Assembly: GCA_041390105.1 (NCBI GenBank) | Contig: JAWKQO010000001.1 | Location: forward strand, 2,048,001 to 2,112,000 | Length of the DNA stretch: 64,000 nt | Source: Gemmatimonadota bacterium | Lineage (GTDB): Bacteria; Gemmatimonadota; Gemmatimonadetes; Longimicrobiales; Gaopeijiaceae | Direction: 5' to 3' | Translations under genes and position numbers: made by a program | Notes under the pieces: generated by a model | Database searches by the model: none | Told to the model about the DNA's origin: nothing | Seen by the model: only the letters and a program-made list of their open reading frames with translations | In this document: positions 33,475 through 43,085 of the stretch, in pieces | How positions within the stretch are numbered: position 1 is the first letter of the stretch | How the letters are laid out: the number at the start of each line of letters is the position of its first letter

Positions 33475-34704
33475 TCACACGCCGGCCAGCACACGTTCTG
33501 CGCGGTCCACACCCACTTCGCGCGCGGCTTCGAGTCCTGCGGCGAGATCCGCCCACAGGTCTTCAACATCTTCCAGACCGACGGAAAGGCGTAGCAGGTC
33601 GTCCGGGATCCCTGCAGCCGCACGGTCGTCCGCATCCATGGCGCGGTGTGTGAAGTCTGCCGGAACCTGGATCAGCGTCTCCACCGAACCCAGACTCACC
33701 GCAGGGGTGATGACGCGCAGGCCACCGAGCAGCCCCTGAGCCGCCGCAGATCCGCCGCGCACACGGAAGGCGATCATCGTGCCGGGCCCACGCATCTGAC
33801 GCGCCACGATCCCGGCGTGGCCGGCGTTGGCCGCCAGTCCCGGGTAGCGAACCTCCAGCACGTCAGGATGGGCGCGCAGCCGTTCGGCGAGCGTCATTGC
33901 GGAACGCTGCTGCGTCAGCACGCGCGTCGGGAGTGTGGCCAGGCCGCGGTGGAGCAGGTAGCCGGCCTGCGGATGCAGCACCGCTCCGGTCGCGATCCGT
34001 ACCTGCCGCAGACGCCGCACCCACGCGTCCGGTCCCGCCACGACGCCACCCAGCGCGTCCGAGTGCCCGCCGATGAACTTGGTGGCGCTGTGCAGAACCA
34101 GCGTCGCGCCGTGCGCGATCGGGTTCTGGAGCACTGGCGTAGCGAAGGTGGAGTCGATCAACACCGGCACGTCGCCGGCATCCCGCACCAGCGCCTCGAT
34201 ATCGACCAGATCCAGGGTGGGATTGCCTGGGGTCTCCGCGATCACCAGGACCGTATCCGCCTCGATCGCCTCAGCCACCGCCTCGGGTGTCGCCCAGGTG
34301 ATCCGCAGCCCGAGCAGTCCGCTGGAGAGCAGGTGGTCGGTCCCGCCGTAGAGCGGCCGCACCGCCACCACGTGGTTCCCCTGGCCCGCCACTCGCGCCG
34401 CCAGCAGGACCGCAGTCATGGCCGCCATCCCCGACGCGAACGCCACTGCTCCATCCGCGCCCTCCAGGCGGGCCAGCCCACGCTCGAAGGCTGCGACGGT
34501 GGGGTTGTGGAGCCGCGCATAGATCGGCGACCCGTCCAACTCCTCGCCCGCCACCCATCCGTCCATCAGGGCGGGCCCGTCCGGCCCGATCGGCAGGCGG
34601 TAGGTGGTGGACAGGTCGATCGGGGGCACCATTCCCGCCCCGAGGCCCTTCGGGTCCCAGGCACCGTGGACGGCGGCGGTGGCGAACCTCGTTCTGGCAC
34701 GCAT
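33475..34704 (-). CDS. Trans-sulfuration family PLP-dependent enzyme (Cys/Met metabolism)
   Basis: 409 residues, with AAGGAGG five bases before the ATG. Family features: Y-A-R-L-H-N-P-T (Arg/Tyr phosphate binding), F-A-S-G-M-A-A-M-T-A, the aspartate of V-L-I-D-S-T-F-A-T-P, and the PLP lysine in H-S-A-T-K-F-I-G-G-H-S-D. The family covers cystathionine gamma-synthase, cystathionine lyases and methionine gamma-lyase; sequence alone does not choose. It is transcribed away from the adjoining Lrp/AsnC gene, which suggests control by that regulator and an amino-acid effector, a frequent arrangement for methionine gamma-lyase-type genes. Confidence 0.87.
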   Translation of the reverse strand: MRARTRFATAAVHGAWDPKGLGAGMVPPIDLSTTYRLPIGPDGPALMDGWVAGEELDGSPIYARLHNPTVAAFERGLARLEGADGAVAFASGMAAMTAVLLAARVAGQGNHVVAVRPLYGGTDHLLSSGLLGLRITWATPEAVAEAIEADTVLVIAETPGNPTLDLVDIEALVRDAGDVPVLIDSTFATPVLQNPIAHGATLVLHSATKFIGGHSDALGGVVAGPDAWVRRLRQVRIATGAVLHPQAGYLLHRGLATLPTRVLTQQRSAMTLAERLRAHPDVLEVRYPGLAANAGHAGIVARQMRGPGTMIAFRVRGGSAAAQGLLGGLRVITPAVSLGSVETLIQVPADFTHRAMDADDRAAAGIPDDLLRLSVGLEDVEDLWADLAAGLEAAREVGVDRAERVLAGV

Positions 34705-34794
34705 GGAAGGCCTCCTTGTTCTGAGTTACAGCACAAGGATGGTATTATCTTCTACTCACTTTCAAGTTGACCGCATTAAATTCGGAATCAAACC
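34705..34794. promoter_or_regulatory. Divergent promoter region of the PLP enzyme and Lrp/AsnC genes
   Basis: A 90-bp AT-rich patch between two divergent starts in otherwise GC-rich DNA, as expected for a shared promoter bound by an Lrp-type octamer. It includes TTGACC (34767-34772) pointing towards the regulator. I could not settle a -10 element or a dyad. Confidence 0.5.
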
Positions 34795-35268
34795 ATGGAA
34801 ACACCCCTGGACCGAACGGATCGGCGCCTGATCGAGCTCCTGGTGCAGAATGCCCGGCTCTCCAACCGGGACCTGGCCGAGCGCGTGGGCCTATCCCCGT
34901 CCGCCTGTCTGGAGCGCGTACGGCGGCTCTTCGACCGCGGCGTCCTCACCGGAGCCCACGCGGTCGTCGACCCGGGGGCGCTGGGTGTGGGCGTTCAGGC
35001 CGTGGTGGCGGTACGGCTGGCCCGCCACACGCGCGAGCTGGTGGAGGCCTTCCGCCAACACACCATCGCGCTCCCCGAGGTGCGGGCGCTCTACCACGTC
35101 ACGGGCGAGCACGACTTCCTGATGCACGTGGCCACGCGGGACATCCAACATCTGAGGGACTTCACGATGGATGCGCTCACCACCCAGCACGGCGTGGCCC
35201 ATCTGGAGTCGTTCGTGGTGTTCGCGGCGCAGACGAAGCCCGGCTGGCCGGACTATCTGGAGGACTGA
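34795..35268 (+). CDS. Lrp/AsnC family transcriptional regulator
   Basis: 157 residues. The N-terminal helix-turn-helix is canonical: L-D-R-T-D-R-R-L-I-E-L-L-V-Q-N-A-R-L-S-N-R-D-L, then L-S-P-S-A-C-L-E-R-V-R-R-L. The C-terminal RAM (AsnC ligand-binding) domain follows, with V-R-A-L-Y-H-V-T-G-E-H-D-F-L-M-H-V and a final A-H-L-E-S-F-V-V-F. Such proteins respond to amino acids. It is divergent from the trans-sulfuration enzyme and probably regulates it. Its last 16 bp overlap the end of the convergent pullulanase-like gene. Confidence 0.92.
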   Translation: METPLDRTDRRLIELLVQNARLSNRDLAERVGLSPSACLERVRRLFDRGVLTGAHAVVDPGALGVGVQAVVAVRLARHTRELVEAFRQHTIALPEVRALYHVTGEHDFLMHVATRDIQHLRDFTMDALTTQHGVAHLESFVVFAAQTKPGWPDYLED

Positions 35269-37613
35269 GAGGCCTCGCGGACCCAGAGCAAGAAGGCGCC
35301 GGCCGGTACGGAGATCTCGTGACTCCCTCCGGCGAGGCGCGACAGGCTTCCCGCCACGCCGTGCTCCACGTCGACCCGTTCGGCGTCGGCCACCTGACGC
35401 CACGCACCCTCGCCGACGTCGACGCGCACCCGCACCGCCTCGTCTCCGTTGTTCACCAGGACGAGGACCTGCTCGCCCACGACGTAGCCGAGCACATGGG
35501 GATCGTCGGCTGTGATCCAGCGATAGTGCCCCTCGGGAACGTGCGGCACCCGGAAGACGGACCCGTGGGAGGAGCGACGTAGCGCCAACAGCCCCTTCCA
35601 ATAGTCCCGCATCGCAGCCTGTGGGGAACCGGGGGCCAGGGTCTCCCACAGGAAGCGGTTGGGCGCCCGCAGGTTGTACGTATCGTCCCGGCCCTTGAAG
35701 TGGACGGTGCCGCCCACCGCCTCCACCTCTCGGGCCTCGAGCGGCGCCAGCCCCTTGGAACGCAACATCTCCGTCCCCCCGTGCAGCACCACCGGCCCTG
35801 CCGAGGTCAGCAGCAATCCGGCGGCCCGACGCACGGCGCCCAGGTCCACGCCGTTCCGCCCATCGTGGTCTTCGCTGGCGTATCGATCGGTCAGCGCCCA
35901 GTTGTCATGGATGTCGACGTAGGCGATGCCGGACGTGGTGCGAGGCTCTTCCGGGTAGTCGTTGGCGAGGGCCCGCATGGCCGCGTCGCGCGCGTCCGCA
36001 TCCCCCCCGGCCCAGCCCCGGTCTTCGACGTCGAAGGGCGATCCCTGAATCGCGTTGCGGGCGTCGTCCTGGAAGAAGGTGATGGGCGCATCGGCCTTGT
36101 ACCACGCCCAGTCGGGGTTGGCGCGCACGTCCGGGTCACTCGGTGCGATCCACGGCTCTCCGTACAGGATCAGATCGGAGGGAAGCTCGGCTTTGATCCA
36201 GCCCAAGGTCTGGCGATCGATCTGACCGGCCAGATCGATGCGGAACCCGTCGACGCCGAGCACCTCGACCCAATGGCGGAGCTGATCCAGCATCCAGCGC
36301 TGCACCATCGGCCGTTCCTCGGACTTCACTTCGTTGCCGAAGGGCCCGATGTGTTGGAGGCGTTCGTCGGTCCGGTAGTAGTAGGGGAGATCCAGAGCGT
36401 TGAAATTGAGCAGCAAGTGGCGCCCATCCATGTTCTCCCCGGTGTGGTTCGGGACCACATCGATGACCACGGCAATGCCCCGGTCATGGAAGGCGCGCAC
36501 CAACGCTTTGAAGTACTCTCGCTCGGAGCCTGGCTCCGCACCGCGAGGCCGAAAGCGGCTCTCGACCGCGAACGCGTGGGTGGTGCGGTATCCCCACTGG
36601 TAGTTCTCGCGGTCGATCCCCATCGTGCGTGCGAAGTCGTCCTCCGCGAACGCCGCTCTCCAGGCCTCGTCCGGATAGTGCAGGTACTCCTGAACCGGCA
36701 TGAGGTGCACCACGTTGACGCCGAGCTCGACCAGGTGGTCGAATCCCACCGGCTCTCCGTGCTGGTTGACGAGTCCAGCGCGCGCGAACGCCGCGAGCGT
36801 GCCTCGGTCTTCGAGGGCCACCGGCAGCAGATCGGTGAAGTCCTGCACGTGCACTTCGTAGGCGACCACGTCCTCCATGGCGGGGCGGCCGCCACGGACC
36901 GGCGGGGGCGGCGGTCCGTCGCGCCAGATCCTCGACTTCCCCTGGGCATCGTCGTTGACCAGCGCATAGGGGTCGGAGATGTGCACGGGATGGGTCTCGT
37001 AGAACCAGTTGCCCGGGTCGTCCGGACCGTGCACGGTGAAATCGTACCAGGAGCCGTGCAGATCCCCGTCCAGAGTGGCTTCCCAGACGCCGTCCGGATC
37101 ACGCACCATCCCCACCACCTGGAACGCCTCCTCCGGGGCGTCGTCCTTGGCGCGATAGAGGAACAGCCGCACCGCCGTCGCTCGCGGGGCGAAGATCCGC
37201 ACGTCGGTGCGGGCTCCGTCCTCGGCAACGAGCGCGCCCAGCGGCTTGGCCGAGTACAGGGCGCGGAAGAGCGGATCGCGCCGTACCAACGCCGCGAGCT
37301 CGAGCGAGGGAACCTCCACGTAGTGGACGCGCATTGGATCGAACGGTGCGGCAGGCACCAACAGTACCGCGTCGGCCGTGTTGGGCAGCAGCGCCTCGAT
37401 CACCAGGGGCCGTCCTCGCCCATCCGTGAGTCGGACCTCGCGCGGGTCGCTGACGGGCGCCACCCCCACGAACGAGAGGCGGATGGCCCGCCCTCCTTCG
37501 ACCTCGGCGCGGAGACGGGGGCCCGCGGGTGCCTCCTGTCCATGCGTGCCTTCGGGCAGGAGACCCGCGATCAGGAGGACGGCGGTACGGCGGACGACGA
37601 CCGCCGCTCTCAC
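35253..37613 (-). CDS. Pullulanase-like glycoside hydrolase family 13 enzyme, secreted
   Basis: 786 residues with a signal peptide (A-V-L-L-I-A-G-L-L-P-E-G-T-H-G-Q). An N-terminal domain is followed by a CBM48-like module (T-D-V-R-I-F-A-P-R-A-T-A-V-R-L-F-L-Y), then the GH13 barrel: V-V-H-L-M-P-V, D-V-V-P-N-H-T, the nucleophile Asp in V-D-G-F-R-I-D-L-A, the acid Glu in L-I-L-Y-G-E-P-W and the conserved V-D-I-H-D-N-W. CBM48 plus this order is the type I pullulanase layout (debranching of alpha-1,6 links); E-P-W matches that group, but activity is inferred. It is the last gene of the maltodextrin operon and overlaps the alpha-amylase gene by 4 bp. Confidence 0.85.
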   Translation of the reverse strand: MRAAVVVRRTAVLLIAGLLPEGTHGQEAPAGPRLRAEVEGGRAIRLSFVGVAPVSDPREVRLTDGRGRPLVIEALLPNTADAVLLVPAAPFDPMRVHYVEVPSLELAALVRRDPLFRALYSAKPLGALVAEDGARTDVRIFAPRATAVRLFLYRAKDDAPEEAFQVVGMVRDPDGVWEATLDGDLHGSWYDFTVHGPDDPGNWFYETHPVHISDPYALVNDDAQGKSRIWRDGPPPPPVRGGRPAMEDVVAYEVHVQDFTDLLPVALEDRGTLAAFARAGLVNQHGEPVGFDHLVELGVNVVHLMPVQEYLHYPDEAWRAAFAEDDFARTMGIDRENYQWGYRTTHAFAVESRFRPRGAEPGSEREYFKALVRAFHDRGIAVVIDVVPNHTGENMDGRHLLLNFNALDLPYYYRTDERLQHIGPFGNEVKSEERPMVQRWMLDQLRHWVEVLGVDGFRIDLAGQIDRQTLGWIKAELPSDLILYGEPWIAPSDPDVRANPDWAWYKADAPITFFQDDARNAIQGSPFDVEDRGWAGGDADARDAAMRALANDYPEEPRTTSGIAYVDIHDNWALTDRYASEDHDGRNGVDLGAVRRAAGLLLTSAGPVVLHGGTEMLRSKGLAPLEAREVEAVGGTVHFKGRDDTYNLRAPNRFLWETLAPGSPQAAMRDYWKGLLALRRSSHGSVFRVPHVPEGHYRWITADDPHVLGYVVGEQVLVLVNNGDEAVRVRVDVGEGAWRQVADAERVDVEHGVAGSLSRLAGGSHEISVPAGAFLLWVREASQSSR

Positions 37614-39352
37614 CGGGGCTCTCCCAGCAGGACGATCCCGAACGCGCTCTCCACGGTGACGACCCCGGCACGCACCGGGCCCGTCCAGCCGGAATAGGCA
37701 TCTTCGAGCACCGTGCCGTCCTCGAACACGCCGAACACCGGGATCGTCTTCACGCCGGGTGCCGCAGCGAGTGCCACCAACACCCGGTCCGCACCCTGGG
37801 GGCGCTCCAAGGTACGGCTGAAGATGTACGGGTCCGTTTGATGCGAGCGATGCAGTCCGCTCCCCACCGCCGGGTGTGCGGCGCGGAACCGTCCGAGCTT
37901 CTGCCAGTGGTCCAGGATCTCACGCGTGCGGACGTCGCCACCGTCGATGGCGTCCCACTCCATCGGCGAACGCAGGTTCGCGTCGCCTTGCGCACCCGCG
38001 ACCTGCAGCGGTCGCGCCACCTCGTCGCCGTAGTAGATCTGCGCACCACCGGGTGAAAGCAGGAGGCGCGTGCCCGCCCCCAGCGGATCTCGCCGCTCCA
38101 GGTCGTAGGGCTCCCCGTCGTCGTGGGAGCTCACGTAGTTCAGGATCGCCGAGCCCTCCACGGCTCCCTCGCTCAGCGCCCTGGAGTAGCGGCTGAACAG
38201 GTCGTCGATCGGTCCCGTCGCGGCCCGCTTGAATCCGAAGTTGATCAGGGCATCGTATCCGAACTCGAAGTAATCGACGCGTCGATCTCCGAAGTCGTAC
38301 TCCGCTCCGCCGTCGACATCGTAGCCGTAGACCTCACCCACCATGAAGAAGGGCAGATCGTCGCCGGCAGCTTCGGGATGGGCAGCCCGCCACTCCGCCA
38401 GCGCCGTTTCGGCTTCGCGCGCCAGCTCGGCGCTGATCCGCTCCTCGAAGTGCTTGGCGGTATCCACCCGGTACCCGTCGATCCCGAGCTCCCGCACCCA
38501 ATCGGTGAGCCACTTGATGAGGTAGTAGCGGGGCGCTCGGGCATACCCCGTGCGCTGGAAGAACGCGTCGAGCTCGGCCCGCTCCTCGGCGAGCCGTCCT
38601 TCCTGCTCCCACTTGGCCACCAGCAGCGGCGGCAGCTCCACGGGCTCGTCGCGATCGGTACGAACGTCCGGGAGATTGTCTACCAGCGTGCACTCGACCG
38701 TGGTCACGTAGTTCGTGTACACACAGCGGGGACCCGTGCGCACCCACTCGTCCGGCCACTGTGGATCGAGGGGCGTCACCGGGCCCGTGTGGTTGATCAC
38801 GGCGTCCATGAGCACCCGCATGCCATGCCTGTGCGCCGCGTCGATCAGCGCACGTAGATCCTCGACGCTGCCCAGGGCAGGTTCGACCGCGGTCCAATCC
38901 CGCGCCCAATAGCCATGGAAGCCGTAACTCTGTCCGGTGCCTTCGTCGACGCTTCCGTGGATCTGCTCCACGAAGGGCGTCATCCAGAGGGCCGTGACGC
39001 CGAGGGCGTCGAAATAGCCTTCCTCGATCTTCTCGAGGACACCGCGGAAGTCCCCGCCCAGGAAGCTTCGCAGGGGCGCTCCATCCCGGGCGCGCCCCAG
39101 TGCGAAGTCGTTGGACGGGTCCCCGTTCCTGAACCGATCCGTGAGGAGGAAGTAGACGGTGGCGCTGTTCCAGAACTCGGGCTCCGAGGGAGCGACAGCC
39201 GCCGACGTGGGAGGCTCGTCTGCCGCAGCGTCGCCTGCGGGAGTCGCCTCCGCGCGGCACCCGAACCCGGTGACCGTGCTCAGTGCCAGCGTGAGCGCCA
39301 CCCGTGTTGCGCCCCACTGGGTTCGTCCAGTCCTGCGCGCGCGCCAGTCCAT
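37610..39352 (-). CDS. Alpha-amylase family (GH13) glycoside hydrolase, exported
   Basis: 580 residues from ATG 39352, which has a near-perfect AGGAGGT ribosome site; a leader ends at T-G-F-G-C and could be a signal peptide or a lipobox. The GH13 motifs are complete: L-M-D-A-V-I-N-H-T, G-I-D-G-Y-R-V-D-T-A-K-H (nucleophile Asp), F-F-M-V-G-E-V (acid Glu) and Y-V-S-S-H-D-D. It probably cleaves alpha-1,4-glucans outside the cytoplasm. The start is 10 bp from the sugar-transporter stop and the stop overlaps the pullulanase start, so starch or glycogen fragments are likely degraded and taken up by products of a single operon. Confidence 0.87.
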   Translation of the reverse strand: MDWRARRTGRTQWGATRVALTLALSTVTGFGCRAEATPAGDAAADEPPTSAAVAPSEPEFWNSATVYFLLTDRFRNGDPSNDFALGRARDGAPLRSFLGGDFRGVLEKIEEGYFDALGVTALWMTPFVEQIHGSVDEGTGQSYGFHGYWARDWTAVEPALGSVEDLRALIDAAHRHGMRVLMDAVINHTGPVTPLDPQWPDEWVRTGPRCVYTNYVTTVECTLVDNLPDVRTDRDEPVELPPLLVAKWEQEGRLAEERAELDAFFQRTGYARAPRYYLIKWLTDWVRELGIDGYRVDTAKHFEERISAELAREAETALAEWRAAHPEAAGDDLPFFMVGEVYGYDVDGGAEYDFGDRRVDYFEFGYDALINFGFKRAATGPIDDLFSRYSRALSEGAVEGSAILNYVSSHDDGEPYDLERRDPLGAGTRLLLSPGGAQIYYGDEVARPLQVAGAQGDANLRSPMEWDAIDGGDVRTREILDHWQKLGRFRAAHPAVGSGLHRSHQTDPYIFSRTLERPQGADRVLVALAAAPGVKTIPVFGVFEDGTVLEDAYSGWTGPVRAGVVTVESAFGIVLLGEPR

Positions 39353-39362
39353 CGTCACCTCC

Positions 39363-40967
39363 TCACCTCGCACTGGCAGCCGCCACATCGTCGTGATCGT
39401 CGACCCGCATCGTCAGGAGGGCCGCCAAGACCAAGGAGGCTCCACCCACCAACAGCGCGTAGATGGCTTCACCGCCGAACAAGCGCCCGATCAGGAAGCC
39501 GAGTACTGAAGCCGCCACGATCTGAGGGATCACGATGAAGAAATTGAAGACACCCATGTAGTACCCCATCTTCGAGGGTGGCAGCGACCCGGTCAGGATC
39601 GCGTAGGGCATCGACAGGATGCTCGCCCAGGCGATGCCGACGCCGACCATGGACCCGAGCAACAGCGTCGGGTCCGAGATCAGGAAGACCGAGAGGAGCC
39701 CCAGCGCTCCGCATACCAGACAGACCGCGTGTGCCGCCCGGCGACTGGTGCGGCGGGCCAACGCCGGAATCAGGAAGGCCACCAGGGCGGCGATGCCGTT
39801 GTAGGTGGCAAAGCAGACACCCACCCAGTTGGCCCCCTCGTTGTACAGCGCCGAGGTGGGGTCGGACGCGCCGTAGATGTGGCTGGTCACGGCCGCGGTC
39901 GTGTAGATCCACATGGCGAAGAGGGCGAACCAGCTGAAGAACTGGACCCAGGCCAGCTGCTTCATGGTGCGCGGCATGTCCTGGAAGTCGTTGAGGATGG
40001 TCACGAAGCCGTTCTGGGACCGTCCCGCGCGTTGCAGCGCCCCCGACACCATGAGCAGGGCGCCTACCACGATGAGGCCGGAAGACAGCACCATGACCTC
40101 ATGGATGGATCGGCTCGCCAGCCAGAGCGTGAACAACGTCCCCACCACGGCCAGCGTGGCACCCCACGCCACCTGACGCCCCCCGTTCTCGGCCAGCTGC
40201 GCGGGGGAACGGATGTCCTTGATGAACGCTTCTCGCGACTGGTTCTCTTCGAACGACGCCATCTCGTCGGGCGAATACTCGAAGGAGCGCAGGACCGTCC
40301 ACAACACCGCCACGAAGAAGACCGCTGCGCCCAGATAGAAGGACAGCCGCACGGAGTCCGGAATCACACCGGCGGGGGCTTCGTTGCTCACGCCGAACTG
40401 TTCCGTCAGGAGCCAGGGAAGAATGGAGGCCACCACCGCGCCGGTGCCGATGAAGAAGCTCTGCATGGCGAAGCCGGTGGTGCGCTGCTCGGAGGGGAGG
40501 TTATCCCCTACGAACGCGCGGAAGGGCTCCATCGAAACGTTGATGGAGGCATCCATGATCCAGAGCATCCCCGCCGCGATCCACAGCACGGGCGAGTTCG
40601 GCATCAGGATCAAGGCGATGGTGGCCAGGATGGCTCCGCCCAGGAAGAAGGGACGGCGCCGGCCCAGCCGGTTCCAGGTGCGGTCGCTCAGATAGCCGAC
40701 AACCGGCTGGACCAGCAGTCCGGTCACGGGCGCCGCGATCCAGAGAATCGGAATGTCCTCGACGCTGGCCCCCAGCGTCTCGAAGATCCGGCTCACGTTG
40801 GCGTTCTGCAGCGCGAACCCGAACTGGATCCCCAGGAACCCGAAGCTCATGTTCCAGATGTCCCAGAACGAGAGGCGCGGCTTGCGCTTGAGGGTCTCCG
40901 CCGCGGCCCGTGCAGGACCGCGGTCCCGGTCGTGGGGCGTCGCTGCTCCCGAGAGCTCGGATGACAT
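39363..40967 (-). CDS. Sugar:cation symporter of the MFS (maltose/maltodextrin uptake, inferred)
   Basis: 534 residues from ATG 40967, 10 bp after the malQ stop. Twelve membrane helices; after a polar start comes F-W-D-I-W-N-M-S-F-G-F-L-G-I-Q-F-G-F-A-L-Q-N-A, then P-V-V-G-Y-L-S-D-R-T-W-N-R-L-G-R-R-R-P-F-F-L, which is the signature of the GPH/SUC-like sugar transporters that include maltose permeases. A long loop divides the two halves. Position between malQ and two GH13 genes supports malto-oligosaccharide as substrate. A competing view is that it moves another glucoside. Confidence 0.85.
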   Translation of the reverse strand: MSSELSGAATPHDRDRGPARAAAETLKRKPRLSFWDIWNMSFGFLGIQFGFALQNANVSRIFETLGASVEDIPILWIAAPVTGLLVQPVVGYLSDRTWNRLGRRRPFFLGGAILATIALILMPNSPVLWIAAGMLWIMDASINVSMEPFRAFVGDNLPSEQRTTGFAMQSFFIGTGAVVASILPWLLTEQFGVSNEAPAGVIPDSVRLSFYLGAAVFFVAVLWTVLRSFEYSPDEMASFEENQSREAFIKDIRSPAQLAENGGRQVAWGATLAVVGTLFTLWLASRSIHEVMVLSSGLIVVGALLMVSGALQRAGRSQNGFVTILNDFQDMPRTMKQLAWVQFFSWFALFAMWIYTTAAVTSHIYGASDPTSALYNEGANWVGVCFATYNGIAALVAFLIPALARRTSRRAAHAVCLVCGALGLLSVFLISDPTLLLGSMVGVGIAWASILSMPYAILTGSLPPSKMGYYMGVFNFFIVIPQIVAASVLGFLIGRLFGGEAIYALLVGGASLVLAALLTMRVDDHDDVAAASAR

Positions 40968-40977
40968 ACGATCTCGC

Positions 40978-43029
40978 TCAGTCAGAGGGGGAGGGATCCG
41001 CGGAGGCGGCCTGACGTGCGGCCTGGAGGCGGCGCAGCCGCTCCGCCACCTCGACGTCGGCCATGACATCGTCCAGCAGCCGCGACATGGGTCGCTGCCA
41101 GTTGGGGCGCTCTGAAGAGCGGGTCCCGGGTAGATTCACCTGTTCGGACTCCAGCCATAGATCCTCGAGCCAGGGAACCACCAGTGGGCTGGACGAGCGC
41201 CCGAGCCAGTCCAGCAGGGCGCCCAACAGCGTGGGGAGATCGTCCGGGTCGCGGAGCAGCAGCTCTGCCAGGCGGCGTGCCCCGGCCGTGCGCGCTTCCC
41301 GTTCGCCCGGCGCCGCATCCTCGCGCAGGAGCCCGCAGCGCACCCGCTCGTCAATGTCGATCCCAGCGATCCATCCCGCCAACGTGGGCGTGTCGTGCGT
41401 GCCGATCAGGGCCATCTGCTGTTCGCTGGGTGACTGCGGCGCGTCACCCATGGCCTCGAATTCCGCCAGGTACATCCCCCAGATCCGGTGGCGTGGAAGC
41501 GCCTCGCCGATCTCGGGAGGCACCGTCCCGAGATTCTCGCCCACGATCTCGCACCGGTGTCGATGCGATTCCAGCGTGAGGATTCCGAACAGCTCTTCTG
41601 CCGGATACGTCACGTAGGTCCCCTCGTGCAACCCGAACCCGTGCGGAATCCAGTAGAGCCGGGTCCAGGCCATGATGTGATCGATACGGAGCACCCCGGC
41701 CAGGCTGGCTTGATGAGCGATGGACGCGGCCAGATAGCGATGCCCCTCGACGCGCGAGGCTGCCGGCAGCACGGGAGAGAAGCCCCAGTCCTGACCCGAA
41801 GGAAAGCCCCGGTCGGGAGGCGCGCCCACCGACATGCCTTCCGCGAAGAGCGGCTGGCGGGACCACGGATCGTATCCGTCGGGATGCACGCCCACCGCCA
41901 GGTCGAGGCCCAGACGCACACCGTCGTTCTCCAACCGGTGGCGCAGACCGTCCAGCTGGCCACGCACCAGCGATTGCGCCACCAGATGAAAGCGTTCCTC
42001 TTCGAGGTCCACGTCCCCGTCGGAAAGCCGCCCCGCCCGGGGGCCCGAGGGCCAGTCCCTCCAGTTGCGGCCCCAGCGCGCCTGCGCGCCCCGGAAGCGC
42101 GCGTAGCGCAGCAACTCCGCATCGAGTGCGGCCCGGTCCGGAACCGGGAGCGTTCGTAGCGCCGCCCGCACTTCCTCATCGGCGCGGGAGACGTCCAGCA
42201 CGCCGGGGGCTTTCGTGGGACGATGGCCGCCGCCCAGATCGAGGATGAGCTCCGACCAGAACAGACGACTCACCGGGCTATAGGGGCTGGGCTCGGCGGG
42301 CGCGCCGTTGAACGTGGGCAGCAGCGGCAGCACCGTGACCAGGTCTCCCCCGTGCGCACCTACCCACCGGCACAAGCGCTCGAGGTCTGCGAGATCCGCC
42401 AGACTTCTGCTGCGACGGGAGCGCAGCGCCGCCAGCTGCGTGCCCACGCCCCAACTGTGCCCGTCCCGGTCGCGACGGAACGCCAGCGTTGGAGCCGCGA
42501 TCACGTTGGCGCTTTCGACGTGGGACCCCGATTCCACGGTCAAGCGGTGGTAGCCGAAGGGCAGCGGCGCGTCGGTGGTCAGGACGCCCTCGGCCACCGA
42601 CAACGAGATCACTCCATCGCCTTCGAGGTGCACCTCGGCCCGCACCGGACCGGCCGCGGCCCAGTGCACGCGGGGTAAGGTGCCATCCCACGCCACCAAC
42701 ACCGGGGGGAGCGCAGTCGTCCGTACCGCCTCCTGGTGGGCGCGTAGCGCGTCGGGCGCATCGGACGCGCGCGCGATCGCGGCACCGAGCGCGGCGCAGA
42801 CACGCACCAGGGTGTCTGGCGCCACCTCGACGGGCCGGTCGAGACCGTCGAAATAGTGTGTCTTGACGCCGTAGGCAGCAGCGAGCTCGGCGAGCGCGGC
42901 ACGCTCACGTTCAGGGGAAACAACGGGAGAACCCACGACCAGACGCCCCGACGAAGGAAGTGATGCACCAGGCGCCGCAGAATGCGTCCCCGGGGAAGGC
43001 ACGCGCAACGTGATGCGGCGGATCGGCAC
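40978..43029 (-). CDS. malQ: 4-alpha-glucanotransferase (GH77)
   Basis: 683 residues as called from GTG 43029; no good ribosome site, and GTG 42936 would also fit, so the first 30 residues are uncertain. GH77 landmarks: Y-S-P-V-S-R-L-F-W near the substrate entry, V-L-R-I-D-H-I-M (nucleophile Asp), I-V-G-E-N-L-G-T-V-P (acid Glu) and G-T-H-D-T-P-T. MalQ disproportionates maltodextrins in the cytoplasm, turning short imported chains into glucose and longer chains. It leads a tight operon (10 bp, 10 bp and a 4-bp overlap between successive genes) with a sugar importer and two exported GH13 enzymes. The N-terminal immunoglobulin-like part is typical of bacterial MalQ. Confidence 0.9.
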   Translation of the reverse strand: MPIRRITLRVPSPGTHSAAPGASLPSSGRLVVGSPVVSPERERAALAELAAAYGVKTHYFDGLDRPVEVAPDTLVRVCAALGAAIARASDAPDALRAHQEAVRTTALPPVLVAWDGTLPRVHWAAAGPVRAEVHLEGDGVISLSVAEGVLTTDAPLPFGYHRLTVESGSHVESANVIAAPTLAFRRDRDGHSWGVGTQLAALRSRRSRSLADLADLERLCRWVGAHGGDLVTVLPLLPTFNGAPAEPSPYSPVSRLFWSELILDLGGGHRPTKAPGVLDVSRADEEVRAALRTLPVPDRAALDAELLRYARFRGAQARWGRNWRDWPSGPRAGRLSDGDVDLEEERFHLVAQSLVRGQLDGLRHRLENDGVRLGLDLAVGVHPDGYDPWSRQPLFAEGMSVGAPPDRGFPSGQDWGFSPVLPAASRVEGHRYLAASIAHQASLAGVLRIDHIMAWTRLYWIPHGFGLHEGTYVTYPAEELFGILTLESHRHRCEIVGENLGTVPPEIGEALPRHRIWGMYLAEFEAMGDAPQSPSEQQMALIGTHDTPTLAGWIAGIDIDERVRCGLLREDAAPGEREARTAGARRLAELLLRDPDDLPTLLGALLDWLGRSSSPLVVPWLEDLWLESEQVNLPGTRSSERPNWQRPMSRLLDDVMADVEVAERLRRLQAARQAASADPSPSD

Positions 43030-43085
43030 TTCCGGTCGGCGCAGTGCCAGAGCAACGGCCCGCTACGTCGCGGGCGAGCAAGGTC

